Shown here piece by piece: positions 9,251 through 17,748 of a DNA stretch of 64,000 nt (the stretch's first letter is position 1; each line of letters starts with the position of its first letter). The DNA is from Fibrobacterota bacterium (GTDB taxonomy: Bacteria; Fibrobacterota; Chitinivibrionia; Chitinivibrionales; Chitinispirillaceae): NCBI GenBank assembly GCA_023436145.1, contig JAEZKP010000073.1, positions 1-64,000 on the forward strand, in the 5' to 3' direction. The notes beneath the pieces were generated by a model that was given only the letters and a program-made list of their open reading frames with translations, made no database searches and was not told the DNA's origin. A program made the translations under genes and the position numbers.

Positions 9251-9802
9251 ATGAATAGAGTTTTAAGTTGTCTGATTTTCATTGCAGGATTTTCAACTGT
9301 TCTTCTGGCAGAAGACGGTCAGAAGCAGATGGTTGAAAAAGATATCACCATAATTCATGGTCAATCAACAGCAGATGGAAAGTCAGAGGTTGGAGAACGG
9401 ATTTTAGAGGAATGCATCGTATCGCTTCCACAGGCGGAGGACCTTGTTCCTGAAATTTCATCGGAGAGCCAATTCTTAAAGGAGATTAATGGTGATCCTT
9501 CCAGAAATGATCATGTGAAGACCTATTCTGCTACTGTGGAAATCAATTATATGATCTACCAGAAAGTGCTCGTTGTGGTTACCACTAATTCTGTGAAGGG
9601 GCAGGAACCCGTGATGAAAGTGATGGAAAAAAGCCTGAAACAATCAAAACGGTTCGTATCAAATTCATCGGATGGTGATTTGTATGCTGGAAGATCGCGG
9701 CGGCAGTATTATTTTTCAACACCAGAGGGTGCTGCCAATGATGTTAAAAAAAGAGCAGCGGTATGGCTGAAGCAGCAGTCTGCAGTTACATGTAAGAAAT
9801 AG
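9251..9802 (+). CDS. Secreted protein of unknown function upstream of the LpoB-like lipoprotein
   Basis: 183 residues with a signal peptide (MNRVLSCLIFIAGFSTVLLA, cleaved before EDG). I do not recognise the family. The mature part has an early acidic segment and then two beta-rich stretches (SATVEINYMIYQKVLVVVTT and DLYAGRSRRQYYFSTPEGA). A lysine-rich end (KKRAAVWLKQQSAVTCKK) contains one cysteine. It lies 28 bases before the LpoB-like gene with a GGAG Shine-Dalgarno between them, so the two are probably one operon with the COG3014-like gene that follows. A periplasmic accessory to that lipoprotein pair is a reasonable guess only. Confidence 0.55.
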   Translation: MNRVLSCLIFIAGFSTVLLAEDGQKQMVEKDITIIHGQSTADGKSEVGERILEECIVSLPQAEDLVPEISSESQFLKEINGDPSRNDHVKTYSATVEINYMIYQKVLVVVTTNSVKGQEPVMKVMEKSLKQSKRFVSNSSDGDLYAGRSRRQYYFSTPEGAANDVKKRAAVWLKQQSAVTCKK

Positions 9803-9830
9803 ATGCTTTCAAATAAAAAGGAGACTTACA

Positions 9831-10427
9831 ATGTTACCTCTTTCAAAAAAGATATTGATTCTGGCTGGGTTGGTACTGATTGGTGGTTGTACTACCAAGG
9901 TAAGCAGGGTTCAGAGTGATTCTACTATTGACCTGACTGGAAAATGGAATGATGCAGATTCCCGCCTGGTGGCAGAGGAGATGATTAATGACTGTCTTCA
10001 GCAGCGATGGCTATACAAATGGGAAACTGAAAACAAACGTCCGACAGTCATAGTAGGTAAAATCGTCAATAAAAGCCATGAGCATATCAGTGTGGAAACC
10101 TTTGTAAAAGAGATAGAACGTGCACTGCTCAATTCCGGAAAAGTTGATTTTGTCGCAACCAAGACTGAGCGTGAACAGCTTCGTGAAGAAAAGGAAGACA
10201 TGGTGGAGAATGCATCCGCTACGACTGCCAAATCAATGGGAGAAGAGACTGGTGCAGACCTGATGATGATCGGTTCAATCAATACTATTGTTGATCAGGA
10301 AGGTGGAACTGCGGTGGTTTTTTATCAGACCAATATGGAACTGATAGAAATTGAAAGTAATCGTAAAGTATGGATTGGTGAGAAGAAAATCAAGAAATTC
10401 GTAGAACGCGCAAAGGTAAAATTTTAA
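9831..10427 (+). CDS. LpoB-family (penicillin-binding-protein activator-like) lipoprotein
   Basis: 198 residues. A canonical lipobox LIGGC places the acylated cysteine at about residue 20. The mature domain matches the LpoB/YcfM pattern: DLTGKWNDADSRLVAEEMINDCL, a beta-strand RPTVIVGKIVNKS, then an ERALLNSGKVDFV helix-strand. A TGADLMMIGSI motif and a terminal strand with NRKVWIGEKKIKK follow. In Enterobacteria LpoB reaches through the peptidoglycan to activate PBP1b; in other phyla the same fold occurs with COG3014-type partners, as here. A direct role in cell-wall synthesis is inferred by family, not shown. It lies in a likely operon of three genes (9251-11912). Confidence 0.78.
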   Translation: MLPLSKKILILAGLVLIGGCTTKVSRVQSDSTIDLTGKWNDADSRLVAEEMINDCLQQRWLYKWETENKRPTVIVGKIVNKSHEHISVETFVKEIERALLNSGKVDFVATKTEREQLREEKEDMVENASATTAKSMGEETGADLMMIGSINTIVDQEGGTAVVFYQTNMELIEIESNRKVWIGEKKIKKFVERAKVKF

Positions 10428-10478
10428 TTTGATTTTTATCGATCAGTTTCACCGGATGGTTTAAATAATAGGAAATTT

Positions 10479-11912
10479 ATGAAACGCAGTTTTTACCTGA
10501 TTAGTATAATCTTTATATCTTTATCTCTTTACTCCTGTGCAGGGCGTACTGCATTGCGAATGGAAAAACTCAACGATGTAGTGTTAAAGGGGGATTATAC
10601 AGGGGCAATCGAAGAGATAAAGAAAAATCCCAAAATTTACGGTAAAACCAACAGTTTCCTCTATTATATGGATATCGGTGTCTTGTTTCATTATGCCGGC
10701 ATCTACGATTCCAGTATAGTTTACCTGCAGAAGGCTGCAGACATACACCATGAGTTATTCGCCCGTTCGCTGACCAATGAGGCTGCTGCAATACTGGTGA
10801 ATGATCTGGTGCGTCCTTATCGTAGTAAACCTTACGAAATTGTACTGTTGCATCAGATGTTAGCATTAAACTATCTGGTTCAGGGTAAAACTGATGAAGC
10901 ATTGGTTGAGACCCGCAGAGTTCAGTTGTTGCTTGAGGAGTGGGACCGTAAAGATAAATCGGAAACCAAATACAGCTCTGATGCGATGTTTCACCTTTTG
11001 TCATCTCTGGCTTATGATGCTGCAGGGGAATTTGACAATGCAGCAATTTCTCTTTTCAAGTCAATCCAGGCCTTTCAGAGCGGACCACTGGAGCTGCCTC
11101 CGAGACTGAAGGATTATGCTTATTACCAGCTGCTCTTAAATGACAGGGCTGCAGATGTCGATCTGCTCAATCTCAAGGCGGACCTGCCGGAATCAGAGAT
11201 TGTAGAGCTGGGGAAAAACAAATCTGAAATTGTTATTATCGGATATGCCGGAAAAGGCCCGTCATTAGATGAGAATATCTGGTCCGGAACTTATGTGAAA
11301 GATGGATATCTGGTTTTAAATCACACCGCTGCAGATGGAGCTGTCCAGACTATCAGCACATTGGCTCCTCCTTTACCTGAAACCGAAAAAAACGGGGAAA
11401 AGACCAGCTCCGGGACCACTTTCCACATAAAATTTGCACTTCCGGTCATGAGAGCATCACCATCAATAACCGGGAGTTTCTCTGTACGCTGCAGCGGTAC
11501 CGATCAGATTTTTAATAGTATCGTTATTAATGATCTGGAAAAACAGCTTCAGAAATATCTTCAGGACACCAGAGGTGCAACTGTTTCCAGAACCGCAGTG
11601 CGCGTGGTACTGAGGACTATTGCCTCTCAGAGAGCTAAAGCGAGGATGCAGACAGAAAGTCCTGTTGCAAACTTACTCTTAAATATTGGAACAGATGTTT
11701 TAACTGATCAAATGGAGCGGGCAGATACCAGGAGTTGCTTTCTGATCCCGCAAACAATACACATTGTAAGAATTCCGGTTAGCCCCGGCACTTACACTCT
11801 GGATGTTGCAGCCCACAATAATTCGGGAGCGGTGATTAATTCCAGGCAGTTTACCAACATTACGGTGAAAGCCCGCGAAAAGAAGTATCTGATATATTCT
11901 TCTTTCAAGTGA
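10479..11912 (+). CDS. COG3014-like TPR lipoprotein, partner of the LpoB-like protein
   Basis: 477 residues. The lipobox-like LYSC-AGRT places the Cys at about residue 20. Residues 25-210 form TPR-like helices (GDYTGAIEEIKKNP, then MLALNYLVQGKTDEALVETRRV, then SSLAYDAAGEFDNAAISLFKSI). The second half is beta-rich and contains IVIIGYAGKGPSLDE, a motif typical of the COG3014 group, and a final VSPGTYTLDVAAHN strand. COG3014 genes are commonly found beside LpoB-family genes, exactly the arrangement here. It probably works with that lipoprotein at the outer membrane; the biochemical role is undefined. A 50-base gap separates it from the LpoB-like gene. Confidence 0.68.
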   Translation: MKRSFYLISIIFISLSLYSCAGRTALRMEKLNDVVLKGDYTGAIEEIKKNPKIYGKTNSFLYYMDIGVLFHYAGIYDSSIVYLQKAADIHHELFARSLTNEAAAILVNDLVRPYRSKPYEIVLLHQMLALNYLVQGKTDEALVETRRVQLLLEEWDRKDKSETKYSSDAMFHLLSSLAYDAAGEFDNAAISLFKSIQAFQSGPLELPPRLKDYAYYQLLLNDRAADVDLLNLKADLPESEIVELGKNKSEIVIIGYAGKGPSLDENIWSGTYVKDGYLVLNHTAADGAVQTISTLAPPLPETEKNGEKTSSGTTFHIKFALPVMRASPSITGSFSVRCSGTDQIFNSIVINDLEKQLQKYLQDTRGATVSRTAVRVVLRTIASQRAKARMQTESPVANLLLNIGTDVLTDQMERADTRSCFLIPQTIHIVRIPVSPGTYTLDVAAHNNSGAVINSRQFTNITVKAREKKYLIYSSFK

Positions 11913-12041
11913 TCCACACAATGGAAGGTATTCCATTCAGTTACCGGAAGACTTGATTTGTGGGCGGTATTAATGATAAAATGAAAGTCATTTCAAATTA
12001 ACCGGATAAATTTCAAACTGTAACGTTTATAGGAGGATTTC

Positions 12042-12929
12042 ATGAAAAAATTGTTTGCTGGTATTACTGCAACATGTCTACTGGGTTTGGGTATGGTTGG
12101 TTGTGATCTCAATCCTGTCTCAAATGATGATGAAGTCAAAATCGAGTTGGGCGATATCTCTACTATTGCAGCAGGGAGTACGCAATACGTTACCGCCAAA
12201 GTTGATGCTAATGTGGCTATTACAAGTATTGATATCAGTATCTTCAATAATATGGGCGTAGAAGTTACTACTTCATTATTTTCAGTTGAAAAGCAGAACA
12301 TCGAATTTGGCACAAAGGAAAAAATTGAAATCGGTAATAATAAAGATATGTATATCAAAATTACTCCAAAAACCGATGTGTGTAATGAAACCTATACTCT
12401 GAAGATTACTGCCGTGGCTGGTGCTGCCAGTTTAACCAAACCGGATGATTTTTCAGTTACCGGAGGAACTTGCGGTCCGGTTGAAGAGGTATTGACGGCT
12501 AGAAATGTTACTGTGGGAAATCAGGGTGCCTCAGCCGGTTCTGCACTTGATGTCGATGCAATGGTAGTATACAAACAATCCGAGATCACTACTGCTATTC
12601 AGGCAGCGGTAGACGCATGGTTTGGGATTGTCAGCGGAAAAGCAACCATTATGGCACCTGCAAATGCAAACGGTTTCGCTCCAATAACCCAGAACTGGGC
12701 TACGAAAAATGCAACCAAATTTCTCAAGGTTACCGCTGACTTCGATAATGTTAAAACTCAATCTGCCATCAATGCGCTCTGGTCAGGTAGTGGTTCAGGT
12801 TTACTGCCAATCGCAACAGGTGATGTTATTGTGGTTCAAACTGCCAGCGGAGATTTGCGATTGTTGCAGATCGTGTCTGCGTCTGATGCAACAAACGGGT
12901 CAATTTCTGTCACCGGAAGAATCAAATAA
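12042..12929 (+). CDS. Lipoprotein of unknown function (Ig-like/beta-rich)
   Basis: 295 residues. A clean lipobox LGMVGC-DLNP sits at about residues 17-22. After a short Asn/Asp spacer there is a beta-sandwich-like domain (ISTIAAGSTQYVTAKVDANVAITSIDI as a region of about residues 40-145). It contains two cysteines in CNETYTLKIT and GGTCGPV that could form a disulfide. A second domain (about 155-295) has ALDVDAMVVYKQSEI and a C-terminal strand. I do not recognise a family. A strong AGGAGG Shine-Dalgarno (12032-12037) and a strong terminator after the gene suggest an abundantly expressed, independently transcribed surface lipoprotein. Confidence 0.7.
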   Translation: MKKLFAGITATCLLGLGMVGCDLNPVSNDDEVKIELGDISTIAAGSTQYVTAKVDANVAITSIDISIFNNMGVEVTTSLFSVEKQNIEFGTKEKIEIGNNKDMYIKITPKTDVCNETYTLKITAVAGAASLTKPDDFSVTGGTCGPVEEVLTARNVTVGNQGASAGSALDVDAMVVYKQSEITTAIQAAVDAWFGIVSGKATIMAPANANGFAPITQNWATKNATKFLKVTADFDNVKTQSAINALWSGSGSGLLPIATGDVIVVQTASGDLRLLQIVSASDATNGSISVTGRIK

Positions 12930-12948
12930 CTATACTGATTTTCTTATT

Positions 12949-12976
12949 AAAAGGCATCCTTTTCCGGATGCCTTTT
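12949..12976 (+). terminator. Strong intrinsic terminator after the 12042 lipoprotein
   Basis: A perfect 11-base-pair stem (AAAAGGCATCC with GGATGCCTTTT) has a 6-base loop and is followed by more T residues, starting 20 bases past the stop codon. The A-run on the left arm means it could also stop minus-strand transcripts arriving from the convergent operon that ends at 13041. Confidence 0.92.
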
Positions 12977-13040
12977 TTTTTGCGCGCCCGGCACAAATTT
13001 CTCAATATTGTACATGGCAGTGAACAAGACACCCTTCATA

Positions 13041-13772
13041 TTAATTTACAGCAGAACATTTTGAGTAAAAATTCAGAAGAGAAATAATCCGGTTATGACA
13101 TGCCCTGATAAGAGTTACTCTGGAAAATGTAAGCAGCTCATTGTTACTGAAAACTGGAGCTACAGCCATATAGCTATTTAATGACCCAATCAATTGTTGC
13201 AGGAAATAGGCTGCAGCGCCAGAAGAATAAAGCTCTTCTGCATGCGAAACAGCAATCAGTCTGATCAATTTATGTTCAGTTGGCATATCTAACAGGTCAA
13301 AATGCAACTGTTTAAAGATCCCTGTTGAGGGGAAAAGGATCTCTGCATGTCTGAGTAATGGAATTGTTTGCTGCAGCAGGTTGGCAGCCTCGATCAGAAA
13401 CTGGTGATTACAAACTGTATCAACTGTCTTTTCTGACTCACTGGCTGCATTTTTGAGAGCATCATATTGAAAAGAGAGACTGGTTCTGAAGCAGATAAAG
13501 CCATTAGTCACTGTCTGGTAATGATCAGGATCAGAAATGATAAATTTCTCATTCCATTTGAAAAACGATAGTATCTGGCTAGCCACAGCACCTGCAGACA
13601 ACCTCTTGAGTGAAGCGATCCTGCATGCAACAGGAGTACTCAGGTCTGCTGATAGAGATGGAGATTTGAAAAACAGGGGAATAGAACCAGCTGATACCGA
13701 TAGATCTGGAAATGAACTGGAAATTGCTGCCTGCAGTTCACTTCTGAGATATGAATAAAGATTTGCAGTCAC
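13041..13772 (-). CDS. ArgS-like protein: tRNA-synthetase N-terminal and DALR domains without the catalytic core
   Basis: 243 residues. The N-terminal third looks like the additional domain 1 of arginyl-tRNA synthetase: an opening helix LYSYLRSELQAAI, then LSTPVACRIASLKRLSAGAVASQIL, and the hallmark GFICFRTS near residue 92, matching the GFINF-type motif. The C-terminal third matches a DALR anticodon-binding domain: EHKLIRLIAVSHAEELYSSG, AAYFLQQLIGSLNSYM and RVTLIRACHNRIISLL. The Rossmann catalytic domain with HIGH and KMSKS motifs, which should lie between them, is absent, so it cannot charge tRNA. It ends the rsfS operon with a 40-base gap. It may bind tRNA-Arg or act as a regulator (inference); a decayed ArgS relic is the alternative, though the frame is intact. 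Confidence 0.6.
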   Translation of the reverse strand: MTANLYSYLRSELQAAISSSFPDLSVSAGSIPLFFKSPSLSADLSTPVACRIASLKRLSAGAVASQILSFFKWNEKFIISDPDHYQTVTNGFICFRTSLSFQYDALKNAASESEKTVDTVCNHQFLIEAANLLQQTIPLLRHAEILFPSTGIFKQLHFDLLDMPTEHKLIRLIAVSHAEELYSSGAAAYFLQQLIGSLNSYMAVAPVFSNNELLTFSRVTLIRACHNRIISLLNFYSKCSAVN

Positions 13773-13812
13773 AGAGTCTCTTTAGCTGTATTAGATAGGA
13801 AGCTGGTACTAA

Positions 13813-14175
13813 TTAAATATTGATCCTTTTACCTCCGGACCAGAGCTCTTCCAGATTATAATAGCTTCGTACTTCAGGAAGCATTATATGGACAATCACA
13901 TCAGAATAGTCAAGTAGTACCCAACGGCCTTCATCCTGACCCTCTTCATGCCAGGGGTGGGTGTTCTGATCTGATAAACTTTTAACAATGGCATCTGCAA
14001 TAGCATTATTGTGAACAGCATTATCGCTTTCACAAATAATAAACCAGTCTGCCGTACCAGGAAGTCCCCGGATATCCAGTACGACTATATTTTCAGCCAG
14101 TTTTTCCTGAGCCTGTTTAACAATTTGATCTACCAGAGCTTTTCCGGCCAGAGCTTTTCCATTTGATTTTTTCAC
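13813..14175 (-). CDS. rsfS: Ribosome silencing factor RsfS
   Basis: 120 residues, the usual size. It has the RsfS/Iojap pattern: ENIVVLDIRGLPGTADWFIICES, then AIADAIVKSL, then HEEGQDEGRWVLLDYSDVIVHIM and a final YYNLEELW (motifs given in pieces). RsfS binds ribosomal protein L14 (uL14) on the 50S subunit and blocks subunit joining when cells are starved. The start codon overlaps the end of the upstream LytR_C gene by ATGA (14172-14175), indicating translational coupling. The same pairing of a LytR-related gene with rsfS is common in bacteria. Confidence 0.93.
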   Translation of the reverse strand: MKKSNGKALAGKALVDQIVKQAQEKLAENIVVLDIRGLPGTADWFIICESDNAVHNNAIADAIVKSLSDQNTHPWHEEGQDEGRWVLLDYSDVIVHIMLPEVRSYYNLEELWSGGKRINI

Positions 14176-14579
14176 TGAATTCTTTCTCCAAAATCAGGTC
14201 CGATTATGACAGTTACATCGTGCATCTGATCATTGTTTCTGATGACGATCATTTTATCTGTATTAAGACTGGATGCCACCTGAGACGCAACGGTGGTATC
14301 CGGAGTTCTTGATATCACAATAGTGAATGGATAATTCCATGTTTCAGCGTTGCCGACACTTTTGATGTCGAAGTTATCTGAGCGCAGATAGTTGGCGACC
14401 TTACCTGCAGCACCTTCTATTCCACATCCATTAAGAATTTCGATTTTGCCTATATGGGGTACCGATACTGTATTTTGCTCCTTCAATTTCAGAACCTGTC
14501 CGGATCTTCTCTCAGTACCCAGAAAAACAGCTATACCTAAAATGCCTGAAACGATGATTAACGTTAAAAAGTTACTCAT
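14172..14579 (-). CDS. LytR_C domain protein, membrane anchored
   Basis: 135 residues. One N-terminal membrane helix (FLTLIIVSGILGIAVFLG) is followed by a short linker and a LytR C-terminal domain (about 45-133): IEILNGCGIEGAAGKVANYL, then FTIVISRTPDTTVASQVASSL and ending VTVIIGPDFGERI. The domain occurs at the end of LytR-CpsA-Psr ligases and also alone; alone its function is not established. It lies 20 bases after the upstream membrane-protein gene and overlaps rsfS by 4 bases, so it is part of a four-gene operon (15258 down to 13041). Confidence 0.8.
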   Translation of the reverse strand: MSNFLTLIIVSGILGIAVFLGTERRSGQVLKLKEQNTVSVPHIGKIEILNGCGIEGAAGKVANYLRSDNFDIKSVGNAETWNYPFTIVISRTPDTTVASQVASSLNTDKMIVIRNNDQMHDVTVIIGPDFGERIQ

Positions 14580-14598
14580 AATAGAAGCCAGGTGATGA

Positions 14599-15258
14599 TC
14601 AATCTTTCAGTTTAGGTGATAACTGATTTAAATCGTTGAATGAATCAGGCTGTTTATATAAGCTTCTAAACACAATTAGCTCATTGGTATTATTATCTGG
14701 CAGAGAAAACCGCTTTGCCCCATTGTCAAATTCACGATTCACCTGTACTCCCAGATCGATACTGCTCCAGAGAAGATCTGCTCCCAATAAAGCAAGGTAT
14801 GCCGGATAATCGAAAGCCAGGGGACCTTTTTCTCCAGGTGCACGGTGTAAAGAAAACAGGCTCAGAGATCCAAGTGCGATGGTCGACATAAGAATACCTT
14901 TTATAATTTGCTTACGCTTGAACTGATGAAGCCCTGGAATAAAAAAATTCTGTATGACCGCCCATTGGCTACTCCTAAGCTGCTGGGTGGGGTAATCTTC
15001 ACCTTTTAAGATCCCTGCTTTTCGTTGGTTGATCCATTCTCTCTCAGAAATATTGAGTTTAAGCCAGGGGTACTGAAAGTATTCTTCGACTGAAATTCCA
15101 GCCCCGGTGATTTGCTCTAACTTTTCTACTGGCATCCGGGAATCCCTGATCAGCTCAATTTCGTAATCCTTAAGCGTAGTATAAGGGTTGGTGGACTGCG
15201 CCTCAACATTCAAAAAGAGTAAAAATCCCAGAAAAACTGTAAGAAACAATAAACGCAA
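14599..15258 (-). CDS. Exported/membrane protein of unknown function, first gene of the rsfS operon
   Basis: 219 residues. Signal peptide MRLLFLTVFLGFLLFLNVEA, then a helical region with EKLEQITGAGISVEEYFQYPW (about residues 45-65). Hydrophobic helices follow: QNFFIPGLHQFKRKQIIKGI leading into LMSTIALGSLSLFSL (about 110-138), and a second at PAYLALLGADLLWSSIDLG. The pattern of a conserved Pro-Gly-x-x-Q followed by a KGxL turn recalls DUF5683-like small envelope proteins, but I would not assign it. The start has a GGAG Shine-Dalgarno upstream. Confidence 0.6.
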   Translation of the reverse strand: MRLLFLTVFLGFLLFLNVEAQSTNPYTTLKDYEIELIRDSRMPVEKLEQITGAGISVEEYFQYPWLKLNISEREWINQRKAGILKGEDYPTQQLRSSQWAVIQNFFIPGLHQFKRKQIIKGILMSTIALGSLSLFSLHRAPGEKGPLAFDYPAYLALLGADLLWSSIDLGVQVNREFDNGAKRFSLPDNNTNELIVFRSLYKQPDSFNDLNQLSPKLKD

Positions 15259-15395
15259 AAATTCTCCTTGGATATCCTGACAACTAAAGTTTAGTTGTTA
15301 GGTGAAAATATATTATTTAATCGAGGAGAGTTTAAAAGTATGAACAAAATCCATAGCCGGTAAAAGAAAATACCACCCCAACACAGTCTTATTGC

Positions 15396-15427
15396 AAAAA
15401 AAAAAGACCAGAGGGATACTCCGGTCT
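15396..15427 (-). terminator. Intrinsic terminator after the bifunctional nuclease gene
   Basis: On the minus strand AGACCGGAG and CTCTGGTCT pair (one mismatch) around a 5-base loop and are followed by a run of ten T residues. It lies about 75 bases downstream of the stop codon at 15501, in front of the next minus-strand operon. Confidence 0.9.
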
Positions 15428-15500
15428 GTTATAAGAGATCGAAATGTTTATCAGGTTGATAATTTACCGGAAGTGAAAGCCGGCAGATTTCAAAGAAGCA

Positions 15501-16085
15501 TCAGTTGGATTGAGCAATTTTTTCTATTTCATCACGAAGTTTGGCAGCTTCTTCATACCTTTCATCCTGAATAGCTTTATTGAGCCGTTTTTGCAGGGAT
15601 TCAAGAGGGGAGAGCTCTTGATTGTTTTCTTCTTCTGAATCGGAATCCGTCTGTTCAACTAATGATTCATCTGTTTCTGACTCTTCCGGAATGATAATAC
15701 TTGCTTCATCCATCACTTTTTCTGCAACAAAGATGGGTGCATTGAAACGAAGTGACAAAGCTATTGCGTCGCTTGGTCTTGAATCGATTTCGATTGTTTT
15801 ACCATCTTTTTCCAGTATAAGCCTGGCATAAAAGGTTTCATCCACCAGATCGCATATTTCCATTCGCAGCAGTTTGCAGTCCAGGCTGGTGAGAACCGAT
15901 TTAAAAAGATCATGAGTCAGCGGCCTGGGAAAAGGGATATCATTCAGCACAATGGCTATAGATTGTGCTTCCAACTGTCCAATAGAAATGGGCAGGGTAC
16001 GTTCATCCTCAGCACCCCGAAGTAAAACCACGAATTCCTTTCCCATATTAACCAGGAATGTATTCACTATTTCCACCTGAATCAT
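15501..16085 (-). CDS. Bifunctional nuclease family (DUF151) protein with C-terminal UVR motif
   Basis: 194 residues. Residues 1-130 match the DUF151/bifunctional nuclease fold: LPISIGQLEAQSIAIVLND, then RPLTHDLFKSVL, ARLILEKDGKTIEIDSRPSDAIALSLR (as separate motifs) and PIFVAEKVMDEA. An acidic, Glu/Ser-rich linker follows (about 131-155). The C-terminus is a UVR motif: LQKRLNKAIQDERYEEAAKLRDEI. UVR motifs mediate UvrB-UvrC or Clp-adaptor contacts. The DUF151-UVR fusion is a known arrangement. The cellular role is uncertain; links to stress and DNA metabolism have been proposed for the family. It is preceded by a hairpin pair (16138-16179) and closed by a good terminator. Confidence 0.85.
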   Translation of the reverse strand: MIQVEIVNTFLVNMGKEFVVLLRGAEDERTLPISIGQLEAQSIAIVLNDIPFPRPLTHDLFKSVLTSLDCKLLRMEICDLVDETFYARLILEKDGKTIEIDSRPSDAIALSLRFNAPIFVAEKVMDEASIIIPEESETDESLVEQTDSDSEEENNQELSPLESLQKRLNKAIQDERYEEAAKLRDEIEKIAQSN

Positions 16086-16137
16086 ACTAACCTATTATCC
16101 TTTAAAAATGTTTGCTATGAGGACCGGGGAGTACTTT

Positions 16138-16179
16138 GCACAGAATCCAATGGAGATTCTGTGCAGATTGAAAAATCTG
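16138..16179. other. Two adjacent perfect hairpins between purA and the nuclease gene
   Basis: GCACAGAATC (16138-16147) pairs perfectly with GATTCTGTGC (16155-16164) around a 7-base loop. It is directly abutted by CAGATT-GAAA-AATCTG (16164-16179), which has a GAAA loop. Neither has a T-run, so a Rho-independent terminator is unlikely on either strand. On the minus strand they would lie 50-95 bases upstream of the nuclease start, as a leader or mRNA-end structure. Confidence 0.5.
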
Positions 16180-16258
16180 ATATCTGAATACGCAATAATG
16201 CTTTGCTTATTTTGTTCCGGGTGACGGAAATTTAAAACTGAAAAAGTGCAATTCTAAT

Positions 16259-17548
16259 TTAAATTGGCTCTACCTCGATTGTCTGATTACGGTCAGGGCC
16301 AATTGAAACTATCAGTATAGGAATGTTGTAACACAGTTGTCTAAGCCGGTTAATATAGTTAATAGCTTCTGTCGGGAGCTCTTTGAACGTTTTACATCCT
16401 GAAATATCGCATTTCCACCCTTTAACTGTTTCATACACCGGAGTTGCCTTTTCCAGGGATTGGCAATCAGAAGGGAACTGTTCTACTTTTTTGCCATCAA
16501 TTTCATAGTGGGTGCAGATCTGGATTTCATCCAGATTATTGAGCACGTCAAGTTTTGTAAAAGCAAAACGGGTAAGCCCGTTGAGTTGAACTGCTTTTCT
16601 AACCATTACACTGTCAAACCAACCACAACGGCGGGGGCGTCCGGTTGTGGCTCCAAATTCACCACCCTCCTTGCGGAGTTTTTCACCTAAGGAATCATTA
16701 AGTTCTGTAGGGAAAGGACCGTTTCCTACCCGGGTGGTATAGGTTTTTACAATTCCTATCACATGATTGATCATTGAGGGGCCCACACCGCAACCAGGGC
16801 AGGCGTAGCCGGCAAGTGTATTGGATGAGGTAACGAATGGATAGGTACCGTGATCAATGTCCAGAAACGTACCTTGCGCACCTTCAAACAGTACGCTTTT
16901 TCCCTTGCTTGCCGCCTCAAAAATGTAGTAGGCAGTGTCGTTAATGAAGGGAAGCATCCGTTCTCTGATAAGGCGATACTGTTCGAGGATTAAATTTTCG
17001 TTGAGGTCGAATTGAGATCGGTAGATTGTATTGATCAACCGGTTTTTAAGTTCAAAGCTGGCTTTAAACTTTTTAACAAAACTATCCCAATCCCTGAGGT
17101 CTCCAACTCTGATACCGGTTCTGGAAGTCTTATCAGAGTAGGCGGGGCCAATACCTCTACCGGTGGTACCGATTTTTCCCTGTCCCATGCTCGACTCAGA
17201 TGCACCATCCTGAGCTTTATGGTAAGGAAGAACCAGATGAGCCAGATCAGAGACAAAGAGACGTCCTTCTACAGAGATGTTGTTGTTTTTAAGTTCATCA
17301 ATTTCCTTTAAAAACTGCTCACAATCGAATACGACCCCGTTTCCCACGATGCAGACTTTATCAGAATACATTATTCCGGATGGGACAAGGTGAAATATGA
17401 ATTTCTGGCCATTTGCAATGACTGTATGTCCAGCGTTTGCTCCTCCCTGGAAACGGATGATAAGATCAGATCTTTGGGTGAGATAGTCGATAACTTTAGC
17501 TTTACCCTCATCACCCCATTGTGTACCGACAATAACTGCATTGGCCAT
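16259..17548 (-). CDS. purA: Adenylosuccinate synthetase
   Basis: 429 residues, the normal length. It catalyses IMP + aspartate + GTP to adenylosuccinate, the first committed step to AMP. The main signatures are present: the N-terminal VGTQWGDEGKAKVID loop, the NAGHT motif with the catalytic His (residue about 41), IGTTGRGIGPAY, EGAQGTFLDIDHGTYP and VTSSNT, and late GATTGRPRRCGW and TKLDVL. One oddity is that the usual GDEGKGK loop reads GDEGKAK, with an Ala in place of the second Gly. Everything else is standard, so I expect an active enzyme. It stands alone, divergent from the XPB helicase gene with 200 bases between. Confidence 0.96.
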   Translation of the reverse strand: MANAVIVGTQWGDEGKAKVIDYLTQRSDLIIRFQGGANAGHTVIANGQKFIFHLVPSGIMYSDKVCIVGNGVVFDCEQFLKEIDELKNNNISVEGRLFVSDLAHLVLPYHKAQDGASESSMGQGKIGTTGRGIGPAYSDKTSRTGIRVGDLRDWDSFVKKFKASFELKNRLINTIYRSQFDLNENLILEQYRLIRERMLPFINDTAYYIFEAASKGKSVLFEGAQGTFLDIDHGTYPFVTSSNTLAGYACPGCGVGPSMINHVIGIVKTYTTRVGNGPFPTELNDSLGEKLRKEGGEFGATTGRPRRCGWFDSVMVRKAVQLNGLTRFAFTKLDVLNNLDEIQICTHYEIDGKKVEQFPSDCQSLEKATPVYETVKGWKCDISGCKTFKELPTEAINYINRLRQLCYNIPILIVSIGPDRNQTIEVEPI

Positions 17549-17748
17549 GGTAAATCCTGTTGTCTTTTGGAAAAATGGATCAATATTATATTCGGCAACC
17601 CGAAGTTTATACGCACAAACTATATAAATTAGTTACAGGAAGGCACTCTGGTCAAATCGCTTCTTTATATTATTTTAAATCACAACCGGAAACGGATAGA
17701 AGTTTTTAAGCCACTGAACTTTTTTAAGTACAATTTTCCAGGAAACCT

